Source of the DNA: Thermodesulfobacteriaceae bacterium UBA6232
Lineage (GTDB): Bacteria; Desulfobacterota; Thermodesulfobacteria; Thermodesulfobacteriales; Thermodesulfobacteriaceae
Length of the DNA stretch: 44,530 bases
Direction: 5' to 3'
Assembly: GCA_002441555.1 (NCBI GenBank)
Contig: DJWK01000001.1
Coordinates: forward strand, 1-44,530
Shown here in pieces: positions 1 to 8,208 of the stretch. The notes beneath the pieces were generated by a model, which had not been told where the DNA came from, did not search any database, and saw nothing but the letters and a program-made list of their open reading frames with translations. A program made the translations under genes and the position numbers. How positions within the stretch are numbered: the first letter of the stretch is position 1; every line of letters starts with the position of its first letter.

Positions 1-15
1 TTGAGCTAGCGGCCC
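1..15 (-). tRNA. 5' end of a tRNA gene, cut by the window edge
   Basis: Read on the minus strand, the first 15 bases are GGGCCGCTAGCTCAA. This fits the start of a tRNA: a 7-base acceptor strand (GGGCCGC), U8, A9, the D-stem strand GCUC, then A-A of the D-loop. A sigma70-type promoter lies just upstream at 27-54. The anticodon is outside the window, so the amino acid cannot be named. Confidence 0.7.
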
Positions 16-26
16 AATCTTTTTTA

Positions 27-54
27 AAATTAACCCTAAATAAAAGATTGTCAA
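27..54 (-). promoter_or_regulatory. Promoter of the edge tRNA gene
   Basis: On the minus strand the -35 box TTGACA (54-49) is followed by a 16-base spacer and the -10 box TAATTT (32-27). A start about 7 bases downstream would lie a few bases before the tRNA 5' end at position 15. The perfect -35 box and the spacing support it. Confidence 0.6.
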
Positions 55-120
55 GGGCTGAGTCCCTTAAAAAGTAGTCTTTTTAGCTTCAAGGTTTAGC
101 CAAACTTTCTCATGAGACCC

Positions 121-262
121 GTGATTTCCTTCCCCTCAATTCATTGAGGGGCTTTCCGCTTCACAGGAAACAAACGTTTCCTTCACGGGCATAAGCTCGG
201 GGCAGTCCACCGCTACTACCTGTAAGGTGGGTGAACCCGATAGATCTGGTTATAAGCTCTTG
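121..262 (-). mobile_element. IS200/IS605-type relic: TnpB C-terminal codons plus omega-RNA-like right end
   Basis: On the minus strand a short reading frame (262-161) contains GGLPRAYAREG and ends in TGA. It resembles the extreme C-terminus of TnpB/OrfB proteins. The DNA overlapping and following the stop carries the expected structured tail: a GGAAAC/GTTTCC hairpin, the block GTGAAGCGGAAAGCCCC, and a perfect 8-bp stem (CCCCTCAA/TTGAGGGG, 132-151) near the right end. The stretch ends in TCAC at 121, like the TTCAC ends of IS605-type elements. CCCGTGA and TCACGGG can also pair across the whole domain (118-189), making a three-way junction. An in-frame TAA at 265-263 truncates the frame, and no catalytic part of TnpB is present. 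The identification rests on remembered family patterns, so it is moderate. Confidence 0.55.
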
Positions 263-265
263 TTA

Positions 266-470
266 ATAAATTTTTAAAAAATCTTTTAGAAAAATCAATT
301 GTTTTGGGTGTGTCTGTATCTCTTCTTTGAAAAGAAAAGGAAATCCTGTTTTTGGAAAAATTTAAGTCAAAGCCAGGGACTTTTAGATGAATTTGATTTT
401 TTATAATTTTATGCTTTACTATAGCAAACTTTATCTTAAGTTTTAATAAATTTTAAACTCAAAAAAGCTT
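266..470. other. AT-rich non-coding stretch before the IMPase gene
   Basis: Together with the relic this fills the gene-free first 470 bases. It holds AT-rich DNA and one candidate plus-strand promoter at 393-422. No further gene or clear RNA structure was seen. Confidence 0.5.
393..422 (+). promoter_or_regulatory. Candidate promoter of the IMPase-Nudix / GGDEF pair
   Basis: TTGATT (393-398), an 18-base spacer and TACTAT (417-422) form a plausible sigma70-type promoter. The predicted start is near 429, about 40 bases before the ATG at 471. The boxes are imperfect, so this is tentative. Confidence 0.35.
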
Positions 471-1694
471 ATGCTTGCTAATCTTCTTGAGGTTGTAAAA
501 GAAGCGGGAAAGCTTCTTAAAAAATATTATTACGGCTCCTTTGAAGTCAATCATAAAGGCCCTATTGACCTTGTAACCACAGCTGATCTTGAAGTTGAAA
601 AATTTATCGTCGAGGCTTTAACAAAGCTTTATCCTGACATTCCTGTGCTTGGGGAAGAAAGTATGAAATCCTGGGATAATCCTCCTCAGGGCTTATATTT
701 TCTTCTTGACCCCCTTGATGGAACCACCAATTTTGCCCATGGTCTTCCCTGGTTTGCCATTTCTCTTGCCCTTATGAGAGACCTTTCACCTGAGCTAGGA
801 ATTGTTTACAATCCTATAACAGAGGAACTTTTTTATGCAGAAAGGGGATTAGGGGCCTATCTCAATGAAAGACCCATTAAAGTTTCTCAAAGAGCTCCCC
901 TTATCAACTGTCTTCTTGCGACAGGTTTTCCTGTTTCAAAAATTATGGAAAAGCCCAAACATTTTATCATTCCCTTTGAGGATTTTATGGTTAGAACAAG
1001 AGGAGTTAGAAGATTTGGCTCTGCAGCCCTTGATCTTGCTTATGTAGCAGCAGGAAGATATGACGGCTTTTTTGAAGCTTATCTCAAACCCTGGGATACT
1101 GCAGCAGGCTTACTTTTAGTAGAGGAAGCAGGAGGAAAGGTTACCACCTATCTTAACGAGCCCTATTATCCCTGGAAAGATACCATTCTTGCCTCAAACG
1201 GTCTCATTCATGAGGAAATGCTTGAAATACTTAGAGACAAACATCCCGAATATTTTAAACCCTTCAGGAATCCACTTCCTGCAGTTGATATAATTATTGA
1301 GTATCAAGGAGGGATTGTTCTTATTGAAAGAAAAAATCCTCCCTTAGGCCTTGCTCTTCCTGGAGGCTTTATAGAATATGGAGAAAGGGTTGAAGAAGCA
1401 GCCCTTAGGGAGGCCAAAGAAGAAACCAATTTGGATATAAGAATTAAATATTTTCTTGGTTATTTTTCTGACCCCGAAAGAGATCCCAGGTTTCATACCA
1501 TTTCCCTTGTATTTGTGGCTGAGGGTGAAGGAAAACTTTTGGGAAGGGATGATGCTAAAACTGCAAGGGTCTTTAAAATTGATGAAATCCCCTGGGAAAA
1601 ACTTGTCTTTGATCATGCCCATATTTTAAAATTATATTTTGAAAAGAGGAGGAACTTAAAAGATGACCCTGAGAGACTGGTATTACCAACTTAA
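471..1694 (+). CDS. Inositol monophosphatase family phosphatase fused to a Nudix hydrolase
   Basis: A 407-residue two-domain protein. Residues 1-255 are an inositol-monophosphatase-type, Mg-dependent sugar/inositol phosphatase: GEES (61-64), the metal-binding loop DPLDGTTNF (80-88) and WDTAAG (208-213) are all present. Residues 270-395 form a Nudix domain with the box G299-x5-E305-x7-REAKEE (313-318), the usual G after EEx being N320. Such Nudix domains hydrolyse nucleoside diphosphate derivatives such as ADP-ribose, but the substrate cannot be read here. Both active sites look intact, so both are probably functional. No good ribosome-binding site precedes the ATG. The gene overlaps the next by 32 bases, suggesting cotranscription. 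The phosphatase might act on inositol phosphate made by Ino1 (18345-19451), on fructose-1,6-bisphosphate or on PAP. Confidence 0.88.
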   Translation: MLANLLEVVKEAGKLLKKYYYGSFEVNHKGPIDLVTTADLEVEKFIVEALTKLYPDIPVLGEESMKSWDNPPQGLYFLLDPLDGTTNFAHGLPWFAISLALMRDLSPELGIVYNPITEELFYAERGLGAYLNERPIKVSQRAPLINCLLATGFPVSKIMEKPKHFIIPFEDFMVRTRGVRRFGSAALDLAYVAAGRYDGFFEAYLKPWDTAAGLLLVEEAGGKVTTYLNEPYYPWKDTILASNGLIHEEMLEILRDKHPEYFKPFRNPLPAVDIIIEYQGGIVLIERKNPPLGLALPGGFIEYGERVEEAALREAKEETNLDIRIKYFLGYFSDPERDPRFHTISLVFVAEGEGKLLGRDDAKTARVFKIDEIPWEKLVFDHAHILKLYFEKRRNLKDDPERLVLPT

Positions 1695-2646
1695 AAATGA
1701 ATTCCAAGAAGAACTTAATATAATGCTTTATGAGCCAGATCCCTTTCTATTTGAACTTATAAAAGATATGCTGGAGGAATATAATTTCAAAATAGAAATC
1801 GTTCCTAATCTTAAAAGTATCTCCAAAAAACTAATTGATAACAATTTTCAAATATTAATTATGGGTATTGAGGGAAAAAGTGAAGAGATTAAAACTTTAA
1901 AGGAGGCAAAAAAACTAAAAAAGGAGCTCTTAATATATTGCATGGTTGATATGCATAAAAATCTTGATGTGGCAGAACTTTTTATGAACGGGGCTGATGA
2001 AGTCATATTTAAACCCTTTTCCCTCGGAGAATTCAGAGCAAGACTTTGGCGCTTAATAAAAGAATATTATATTTCCAAAAAACTTGAAAGATACATAATT
2101 GAAGATGCCTTAACTGGGGTTTACAACAGAAGATATTTTGAAACTGCTTTAAAAGAAGAAAGTTATAGAGCTTTACGGCAGGGATATCCCCTTACTCTTT
2201 TAATGATAGACCTTGATAAATTTAAGTGGTATAACGACCATTACGGACATTCAGCAGGGGATAAAGTATTGATCGGGGTGGGAGAAACTCTTTGTAATTC
2301 TACAAGGACAAAAGTGGATAAGGTCTGCAGATACGGGGGAGACGAATTCGTAGTTATACTTCCTCATACAACTTGGAGGGGAGCCCTGAAAGTGGTTGAG
2401 CGTATCTTTAAAAAATGGGAAGAAACTGGCTTTAAACCCGTTACCCTTTCTATTGGGGTTGCAGAATTAATAGATAGAGGAAATCTTGAAAAAAGTATTT
2501 CTGATTTAATCAAAAGGGCTGATGAAGCTATGTATAAGGCTAAAAAGAGAGAGGGAAACACCTTTGAGGTTGATGAAGAAACCCTTAAATTATCCGTAGG
2601 CGAAGAACTTCCTCAAGGGGATTTATCTTTTCAGGTTTTACAATAA
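1663..2646 (+). CDS. GGDEF diguanylate cyclase with degenerate receiver domain
   Basis: A 327-residue cytoplasmic protein. Residues 17-135 have receiver-like spacing: the acidic EPD near 24-26 and the conserved K-P at 117-118. The phospho-acceptor position, in the stretch QILIMGIEG, lacks an aspartate, so it is probably a pseudo-receiver not driven by phosphorylation. Residues 145-300 are a GGDEF domain with DLDKFK (183-188) and a canonical RYGGDEF (223-229), predicted to make cyclic di-GMP from two GTP. The product-inhibition I-site RxxD is TKVD here, so feedback control is probably absent or altered. The start is fixed by GAGGAGGA (1646-1653) upstream of the ATG. The 3' end overlaps the convergent RNB gene by 62 bases. 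Confidence 0.9.
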   Translation: MTLRDWYYQLKNEFQEELNIMLYEPDPFLFELIKDMLEEYNFKIEIVPNLKSISKKLIDNNFQILIMGIEGKSEEIKTLKEAKKLKKELLIYCMVDMHKNLDVAELFMNGADEVIFKPFSLGEFRARLWRLIKEYYISKKLERYIIEDALTGVYNRRYFETALKEESYRALRQGYPLTLLMIDLDKFKWYNDHYGHSAGDKVLIGVGETLCNSTRTKVDKVCRYGGDEFVVILPHTTWRGALKVVERIFKKWEETGFKPVTLSIGVAELIDRGNLEKSISDLIKRADEAMYKAKKREGNTFEVDEETLKLSVGEELPQGDLSFQVLQ

Positions 2647-4573
2647 CCTCCTGTCCAGGATTCAACGAATTTTTGAATCCAAAACCCTCACCTGTCAGAT
2701 TATAATCGGGAAGATAAATTTTGGCCTTTTTGGCTTGTATTTCAATAACAATTCCTCTTAAAGGCTCATCTTTTTTGTATTTATGAAGATATTTTAAAAG
2801 AAAATATCTTTTTCTTCTTGCCTGTAAAAATTGAGCCCTTTGAAGATTGACCTGAAGTTCAGGGAGAATCCGTAAAACTTCCTCCTTTGAAAAAATTTTT
2901 TCATCCAGAAGATAGGCCTCAAGCTGATACTGAATTAGTAAATCAAGGGCCCTTCTTATAGGAGAAGTAAGGGTGGTATAACAGGGAAGCCCGAGGCCAG
3001 AGTGAAAGCCAGGCTCTATTGAAAGCTCAGATTTTGCCATAAATTTGAGTTGCAAAATCTGATAAAAAAGAGAAGTTTCCCTTTCTTCAAAGATTTGAAA
3101 GGGCTCTTTTTGTGATCTAAAAAGAGCTGGTATTTCATGCTCCTTTAAAAAGAGAGCTGTATAATAGTTGGCAAGAATCATGGCTTCAGAAACAAGGTCT
3201 CTTGCCTTTGTCATCTCAATCTTTTGAACAGTTATCTCTCCGTTCGGATGAACTCTAACTTGAATCTCAGGCAAAATCACTGCAAAGGCCCCGGTTTTAA
3301 GCCTTTTTTCTTTTTGCTTCATTAGAAGATCATAAATTTTTTTTAAAATTGGCTCTCCCTCTTCAAGCTGTTTATCTATTTCTTCATAAGTTAATCTTTC
3401 TTTAATTTTTATAACACTTGGTTTGATTTTAAAAGAAGTAAGTTCTCCAGAGGAGGTAAACTCAAATTTAAAGGTAAGTGCCAAGCGATCTGTATCTTTT
3501 TTTAAACTGAGCTTTCCATGAGAAAGTGTAAAGGGAAACATGGGGTAAATCTTTTCAGGAAGATAAAGGGTAGAAGCTCGTTCAAGAGCTCCCTCCCAAA
3601 GTTTTGAGCCCGGCTTTATGAAGGAAGCCACATCGGTAATATGCACATATAAAACAGTTTTTTCTTCATGCTCTTCCACACTTAGGGCATCATCATAATC
3701 TTCTGTTTCAGGGGCATCTATGGTAAAGGTATGAAGATGCCTGAAATCTTCTCTGTTCTCAAAATTTAAAGATTTCTTTAGTAAGGCTTCTGCTTCTTTA
3801 AGCTCCTCTTGAGAAAATTCAGCAGGATATTTAAGTTTTTCAAGTTCAAAAAACCAGTCTTCTTCAACAACTCCAGCCTTAATAAGGAGCTCTACTGCTT
3901 TTATGGGTTCAGAAAGTCCGTGCTTATTAAGAACTTCTTTTATAATTTTTATCTTTTCATCTCCTTCCTCAAAAAGAACATATTCTTTAAGTCCTTCAAG
4001 AAAATATTTTTCACTTTCTTCAGAAAGAATACCCATTTTCCCTTGGAGAAGGTTTGTTAGAAAAAGCTCAGCCTCATTTAATAATTTCAGTCTTGCAAGC
4101 TCTTTTTCCCTTTTATGAAGAAGCTGAGAAACTTCATCACGGGTTCTAACTTTAAAAAAATCTTGAGATTCAAAGGCAAAATAGATTTTATCCTCTAAAG
4201 CCTTTCTCATAAAGGCTGCAACCTCATCTGAAGTTGGGGCTCTACCAAGATAGAGCTCAACAAGTTCCCAAGAAGAGGCTTCTTTTAAATCGTCAACCAC
4301 AACTTCCCAGAGCTCTTTTAAATCAAAAAGCTCTTTAAGCCTTTCCCTTTCTTTATTTTTTTCCTTTAAAAGTGCTTCAATAGAGGATAAATTTTTATCT
4401 TGGATTTTTTCCTTACTAACACTAACAAGAGCTGTATGACTTATAAGCTCTTCTCTTCCTGTTGGCAAAAGAAGATGAAGCCTTTTTCCCTTAACATCTC
4501 TCACATAGCAGGTGATTATTTTATCTTTATGAAAAACCTCAACCAGACGAAAAAGAAGAGCTTCAAAAGACAT
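2585..4573 (-). CDS. RNB-domain exoribonuclease (RNase II/R family)
   Basis: A 662-residue 3'-5' exoribonuclease acting in RNA decay. The RNB catalytic domain runs from about 278 to 580. Its metal-binding aspartates D286, D292, D294 and D295 (DAPETEDYDD) have the same spacing as the four RNase II aspartates, and the late RNB motif TSPIRRALDLL is present. The last ~65 residues look like an S1/OB RNA-binding domain. The N-terminal ~270 residues are an OB-like start plus a long charged helical region, unlike the twin cold-shock domains of enterobacterial RNase R, so it may be nearer the cyanobacterial/chloroplast type. It starts 9 bases after hisA and is probably the last gene of the lipoprotein-hisA-rnb operon. 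Confidence 0.88.
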   Translation of the reverse strand: MSFEALLFRLVEVFHKDKIITCYVRDVKGKRLHLLLPTGREELISHTALVSVSKEKIQDKNLSSIEALLKEKNKERERLKELFDLKELWEVVVDDLKEASSWELVELYLGRAPTSDEVAAFMRKALEDKIYFAFESQDFFKVRTRDEVSQLLHKREKELARLKLLNEAELFLTNLLQGKMGILSEESEKYFLEGLKEYVLFEEGDEKIKIIKEVLNKHGLSEPIKAVELLIKAGVVEEDWFFELEKLKYPAEFSQEELKEAEALLKKSLNFENREDFRHLHTFTIDAPETEDYDDALSVEEHEEKTVLYVHITDVASFIKPGSKLWEGALERASTLYLPEKIYPMFPFTLSHGKLSLKKDTDRLALTFKFEFTSSGELTSFKIKPSVIKIKERLTYEEIDKQLEEGEPILKKIYDLLMKQKEKRLKTGAFAVILPEIQVRVHPNGEITVQKIEMTKARDLVSEAMILANYYTALFLKEHEIPALFRSQKEPFQIFEERETSLFYQILQLKFMAKSELSIEPGFHSGLGLPCYTTLTSPIRRALDLLIQYQLEAYLLDEKIFSKEEVLRILPELQVNLQRAQFLQARRKRYFLLKYLHKYKKDEPLRGIVIEIQAKKAKIYLPDYNLTGEGFGFKNSLNPGQEVIVKPEKINPLEEVLRLRII

Positions 4574-4582
4574 GGAACTGAA

Positions 4583-5308
4583 TCAGTTTTCTGCCACGCT
4601 TAGAGCCTCTTTTAAGTTCAATGTGCCTTCATAGAGGGCTCTACCACTTATTACTCCGTAGAGGCCCTCCCTTTCAAGGGATTTTAATCTTTTTATATCC
4701 TCAAGGGTGCTAACCCCACCGGCAAGAATGAGAGGATGCCGGGATACCTTTAAAGCCTCTTTTAACCGCTCAAGCTCAACACCAGCCCCCGTACCATCCC
4801 TTTCAATAAGAGTAAGTATGACAGCAAAAAGAGGAAGGTCTTCAAGCTCTTTAAGGAAGTCAAGATAAGCAATTTCACTTACCTTAAGCCACCCCGAAAT
4901 GGCTACCTTATCACCCTTTACATCTACACTTACAATGATTCTTCCCGGAAATCTTTGAGTTATTTCTTTCAAAAATTCTTTAGATTCTAAGGCCTTTGTC
5001 CCCAAAATAACTTGAGAAACCCCATTATTAAGATATTCTTCAATGGTTTCAAGGCTCCTTATGCCACCTCCCACCTGAACGGGAATAGAAACTTTTTGAA
5101 CAATCTGTTTGATTAATTCTTTATGGATGGGAGCTCCTTCTTTGGCTCCATCAAGATCAACTATGTGAAGGCGTTTGGCTCCTTCCTTTTCAAAAAAAAG
5201 GGCATAACTTAGAGGGTCTTCACCATACACCTTGGTTTTTTCATAATCTCCCTGAAAAAGCCTTACAACTTTTCCCCCTCTAAGATCTATAGCTGGGATA
5301 AAAAGCAT
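4583..5308 (-). CDS. hisA: HisA, ProFAR isomerase
   Basis: A 241-residue (beta/alpha)8-barrel enzyme of histidine synthesis that isomerises ProFAR to PRFAR by an Amadori rearrangement. It has the typical N-terminus FIPAIDLRGGKVVRL with acid D8, the second catalytic aspartate at D129 (VSVDVKG), and the two phosphate-binding motifs VGGGIR (79-84) and AGGVST. Length is normal for the family. The other his genes are not adjacent, although hisS lies elsewhere in the window. It sits 11 bases downstream of the lipoprotein gene and 9 bases upstream of the exoribonuclease gene. Confidence 0.95.
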   Translation of the reverse strand: MLFIPAIDLRGGKVVRLFQGDYEKTKVYGEDPLSYALFFEKEGAKRLHIVDLDGAKEGAPIHKELIKQIVQKVSIPVQVGGGIRSLETIEEYLNNGVSQVILGTKALESKEFLKEITQRFPGRIIVSVDVKGDKVAISGWLKVSEIAYLDFLKELEDLPLFAVILTLIERDGTGAGVELERLKEALKVSRHPLILAGGVSTLEDIKRLKSLEREGLYGVISGRALYEGTLNLKEALSVAEN

Positions 5309-5319
5309 TTTTTCACTCT

Positions 5320-5988
5320 TTAAGGAAAGGTGCGTAAAACTTTTTTTAATCCTCTTTCAGCAAGTTCCTCTGCAGTAAGCCATTTAACCTTACCATATAA
5401 AGAAAGATTTAAAAGATTTTCACTTAAAGGCTTTTGGGTTTCATCAAAAACCACCTGCCAAAGAATTCTTCCGCTCTCTCCATCATAAAGAACAAGGGTA
5501 AAGGCAACAGATGCTGGCTCTTCCACACTCCAGCTTGCCCCCTTTCTCTCTTTAAAGCGAAAGATCTTTCCGTAAAGCACTCCTTCAGCACCTGTTTTTT
5601 CTGCAATATAACGCACAAGTTCAGAAGAAGTTTTAGCCACACTTAACCCCTCTTCAAGAAGGGTCTCAAATTCATTTTGAGAAAGAAAAATAAAATTGTG
5701 CTTTCCGCTAAATTGGGCAAGCTCTTTTCTTAAAAGCTGATTCATAATCTCCTTAGCATTTATTTCTATTTCACCGGGTATTATACCCTGAACAGGGCAA
5801 TAAAAAGGAAGGGGAGTTTCTGTTGGACAGTGGTAATCAAAGGGAATAACCACAATGTTTTTTAATTTTTCAGAAAACCGGGGAGAAAGGGGTTGGGGTT
5901 TTTCAGCTGGGGCACATTGAAAAAGAAATAAAAAAATTAATATTAAAAAACCCCACCGATAAATTACAAAATTTTTAAGTCTTACCAT
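5320..5988 (-). CDS. Predicted envelope lipoprotein of the CsgG/LpoB-like type
   Basis: A 222-residue exported protein. A hydrophobic segment is followed by FLFQCAP, a lipobox-like site with an unusual Q before the cysteine, so lipidation is likely but not certain. The rest reads like the small delta-proteobacterial lipoproteins with a CsgG/LpoB-like fold (KNIVVIPFD, a polar domain, then ESGRILWQVVFDETQKPLSEN). An earlier in-frame ATG exists at 6003, but GGAGGA lies just before the ATG at 5988, so that start was chosen. It heads the operon with hisA and the RNB gene. The function is unknown; attachment to the outer membrane is an inference. Confidence 0.65.
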   Translation of the reverse strand: MVRLKNFVIYRWGFLILIFLFLFQCAPAEKPQPLSPRFSEKLKNIVVIPFDYHCPTETPLPFYCPVQGIIPGEIEINAKEIMNQLLRKELAQFSGKHNFIFLSQNEFETLLEEGLSVAKTSSELVRYIAEKTGAEGVLYGKIFRFKERKGASWSVEEPASVAFTLVLYDGESGRILWQVVFDETQKPLSENLLNLSLYGKVKWLTAEELAERGLKKVLRTFP

Positions 5989-6028
5989 TTTTCCTCCAGT
6001 CATTTTGCTAGGAAATGGCTATAGTTAA

Positions 6029-6056
6029 ATGATACCTTATAAAAACAGGAAAACAA
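6029..6056 (-). promoter_or_regulatory. Candidate promoter of the lipoprotein-hisA-rnb operon
   Basis: On the minus strand, TTGTTT (6056-6051), a 16-base spacer and TATCAT (6034-6029) lie about 40 bases before the ATG at 5988. Both boxes are imperfect. Confidence 0.35.
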
Positions 6057-6061
6057 GAAGA

Positions 6062-6094
6062 AAACAAAAAAGGGGGCCACTAAGGCCCCCCCTT
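6062..6094 (-). terminator. Rho-independent terminator of the transporter gene
   Basis: On the minus strand a stem of GGCCCCC pairing with GGGGGCC (6072-6078 and 6084-6090) around a 5-base loop is followed by TTTTTTGTTTT. It lies about 20 bases after the stop codon of the MHS-CBS transporter and is the clearest terminator in the window. Confidence 0.85.
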
Positions 6095-6114
6095 GATTTG
6101 AGATTCTCTTAAAC

Positions 6115-8208
6115 TTAGACGAGTTTTACCACATCCTTTACAGAAACAACTCCTACCACTCTCATATCCTTGACCACAGGAAGGTGTCTGATCTTGTGAT
6201 CAATGAATTTCTCAAGGGCCTCTTTAAGGGTGCTCTCGGGAGTAAGGGTTATAACCTCTTTGGTCATAAATTCCTTAACGGGCTTGTTTCTGTTATCCTC
6301 TTCGCAGCAAAGTACTCCCATAAGATCTTTTTCAGAGATTACTCCCACAAGCTTTGAAGTTTCAGAGTCAACCACAGGTAAAAATCCCACATTCTTTTCA
6401 ACCATGATTTTTGCTGCCTCAATTACCGGAGTATTATCTTTAACTGTAATAGCTGATGTCATAAACTCTTCAACTTTCACCCTTTCTGTAAAAGGTTTCT
6501 TAACTCCTGCTGTAATTAAAGCCACCTCATTGAATACATAGCGAGGATCCACATATCCCAAGATTCTTTTATTCTGATCTACCACTGCAATACCCTTCAC
6601 ACCATATTGCTGAATGAGAACAATGGCATCAATGATTCTTGCGGAAGCATAGACCTCATCCACATCAACAACCACATCCTTTATGGGTGTGGAAATGCTG
6701 TGACCGGTAACCAAGGCTTTAAGAAGGGATCTTTCCTCAACAATACCAAGATATCTGCCATCTTCTTTACCATTATCAGTGACAATGGCAATTCTTTGCC
6801 CCTCAACCTGAAGCTTTTTCATAGCCTCTCCAATTGACATATTACCAGGTAAAATAAGGGCCTTGTGAGCAAACCTTCCCGCAGATAGCTCTTCCCAGAG
6901 TCTTTCTCCTCTTGTTTCCCAGCCTTTAAACACAAAGAGTAAGGCCATAATCATGGGAATTATGGTTGACCAAATAATAACAGAAAGATAGGGATTACCT
7001 GTTATTTTAATAAGAAGGGTAATCATGAAAGGAGTTAAACCGCCAAAAACTCCGTATCCCATATTATAGGTAAAACCAATGGCTGTAGTTCTAATCTTTG
7101 CAGGGAAAAGCTCAAGGAGATAAGCTGACATAGCTCCGCTGTATCCTATACCGTTCATGAAAGTTCCTGCAGCAACAAGTAAGAAAAGGGCAGTTGTATT
7201 TAAAGGATCAACATAGTTTTTCATAAGATAAAAGGTTATAGGGAAGAGAAGGGCATTAGCGTAAATACCTAAGAGAAGAATGGGTCTTCTTCCGATCTTG
7301 TCAGAAAGCCAACCAAAGAAAAGATAAGTCCAAAGAACCGCATAAGTAGCATAAGCCAGCAGGTCATTGGTTAATTTTTTGGGAACCCCGAGATCACCAA
7401 GATAGAACTTTACATAGAGCTGGTTGGTATACCAGATAGGACCATGGGCACCGATAACACCGATCCAGGCAAGGATAAAAAGCCAGAGATAATGCTTATT
7501 GGTGAAAAGCTCTTTAATAGGTGCACTGGTAACCCTTCTTATTTGTTTAAGAGCGGTAAAAACAGGAGTTTCTTTATAAAGAAGATGGATTATAAGAGCA
7601 ACTACGAAAACAATCACACCAGCAATGACAAAGCACCATCTCCAACCATAGGCATCAAAGGCCTCAGCGCCAAAATATCCCTGAAGATATGAAGCCAAAT
7701 TGGCAGCAATAGCCATACCAAAGGCGGGAGTGGTAAAGAGAAATCCTGTAATTAGTCCCCTTCTGTGATCTGGGGTGAATTCACCCAGATAGGTAATAGC
7801 AGCACCATAACCACCACCAAGAGCAAGTCCCTGAATAATTCTTAAAATAAAAACTCCAATTGAGGCCAATACTCCAAGGGTTGCATAACTAGGAAGAATG
7901 GCAATTCCAAGGGTTCCAACCATCATCATAGATATAGCAGTTAAAAAGGCCACCTTTCTACCATACTGGTCTCCAATTTTACCGAAAAGAAGGGCTCCAA
8001 CAGGTCTGAATAAGAAACCTATGGCAAGAGCGGCAAAGGAGGCAAGCAAACTTGCAAGGGGATCATGACTGGGAAAGTAAATCTTGGCAAGAATCTTGGC
8101 AAGAATAGCATAGGTATAAAAATCAACCCACTCAAGAAGGGCCCCCGTCCAGGCAACAATGGCAACTGGCAAAACTTCTTTAAAACTTATCCGTTCTTGT
8201 GCCTGCAT
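6115..8208 (-). CDS. MHS-type MFS transporter fused to four C-terminal CBS domains
   Basis: A 697-residue inner-membrane protein. Residues 1 to ~440 carry about 12 membrane segments and the metabolite:H+ symporter signature (EWVDFYTYA, then FRPVGALLFGKIGDQYGRK). Relatives move small carboxylates, betaine or proline with protons. Residues ~445-697 contain four CBS repeats, i.e. two Bateman modules, including VEEFMTSAITV and VKEFMTKEVITL with their usual partner strands. CBS pairs commonly bind adenine nucleotides, so uptake may be gated by cell energy state; this is inference. The frame could start at 8268, but AGAGGGGGG lies just before the ATG at 8208, so that start is preferred. It is a single-gene unit ending in a strong terminator. 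Confidence 0.88.
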   Translation of the reverse strand: MQAQERISFKEVLPVAIVAWTGALLEWVDFYTYAILAKILAKIYFPSHDPLASLLASFAALAIGFLFRPVGALLFGKIGDQYGRKVAFLTAISMMMVGTLGIAILPSYATLGVLASIGVFILRIIQGLALGGGYGAAITYLGEFTPDHRRGLITGFLFTTPAFGMAIAANLASYLQGYFGAEAFDAYGWRWCFVIAGVIVFVVALIIHLLYKETPVFTALKQIRRVTSAPIKELFTNKHYLWLFILAWIGVIGAHGPIWYTNQLYVKFYLGDLGVPKKLTNDLLAYATYAVLWTYLFFGWLSDKIGRRPILLLGIYANALLFPITFYLMKNYVDPLNTTALFLLVAAGTFMNGIGYSGAMSAYLLELFPAKIRTTAIGFTYNMGYGVFGGLTPFMITLLIKITGNPYLSVIIWSTIIPMIMALLFVFKGWETRGERLWEELSAGRFAHKALILPGNMSIGEAMKKLQVEGQRIAIVTDNGKEDGRYLGIVEERSLLKALVTGHSISTPIKDVVVDVDEVYASARIIDAIVLIQQYGVKGIAVVDQNKRILGYVDPRYVFNEVALITAGVKKPFTERVKVEEFMTSAITVKDNTPVIEAAKIMVEKNVGFLPVVDSETSKLVGVISEKDLMGVLCCEEDNRNKPVKEFMTKEVITLTPESTLKEALEKFIDHKIRHLPVVKDMRVVGVVSVKDVVKLV

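Noticed and set aside
61..260. Possible 6S, SRP, tmRNA or cobalamin riboswitch in the structured region
   Set aside because: No SRP GGAAG loop, no tmRNA ends or tag frame, no B12 box, and no long 6S-type rod. The TnpB-like peptide and hairpin end explain it better.
6203..6837. Plus-strand frames opposite the CBS domains
   Set aside because: Shadows of the transporter gene with no start signals or recognisable protein pattern.
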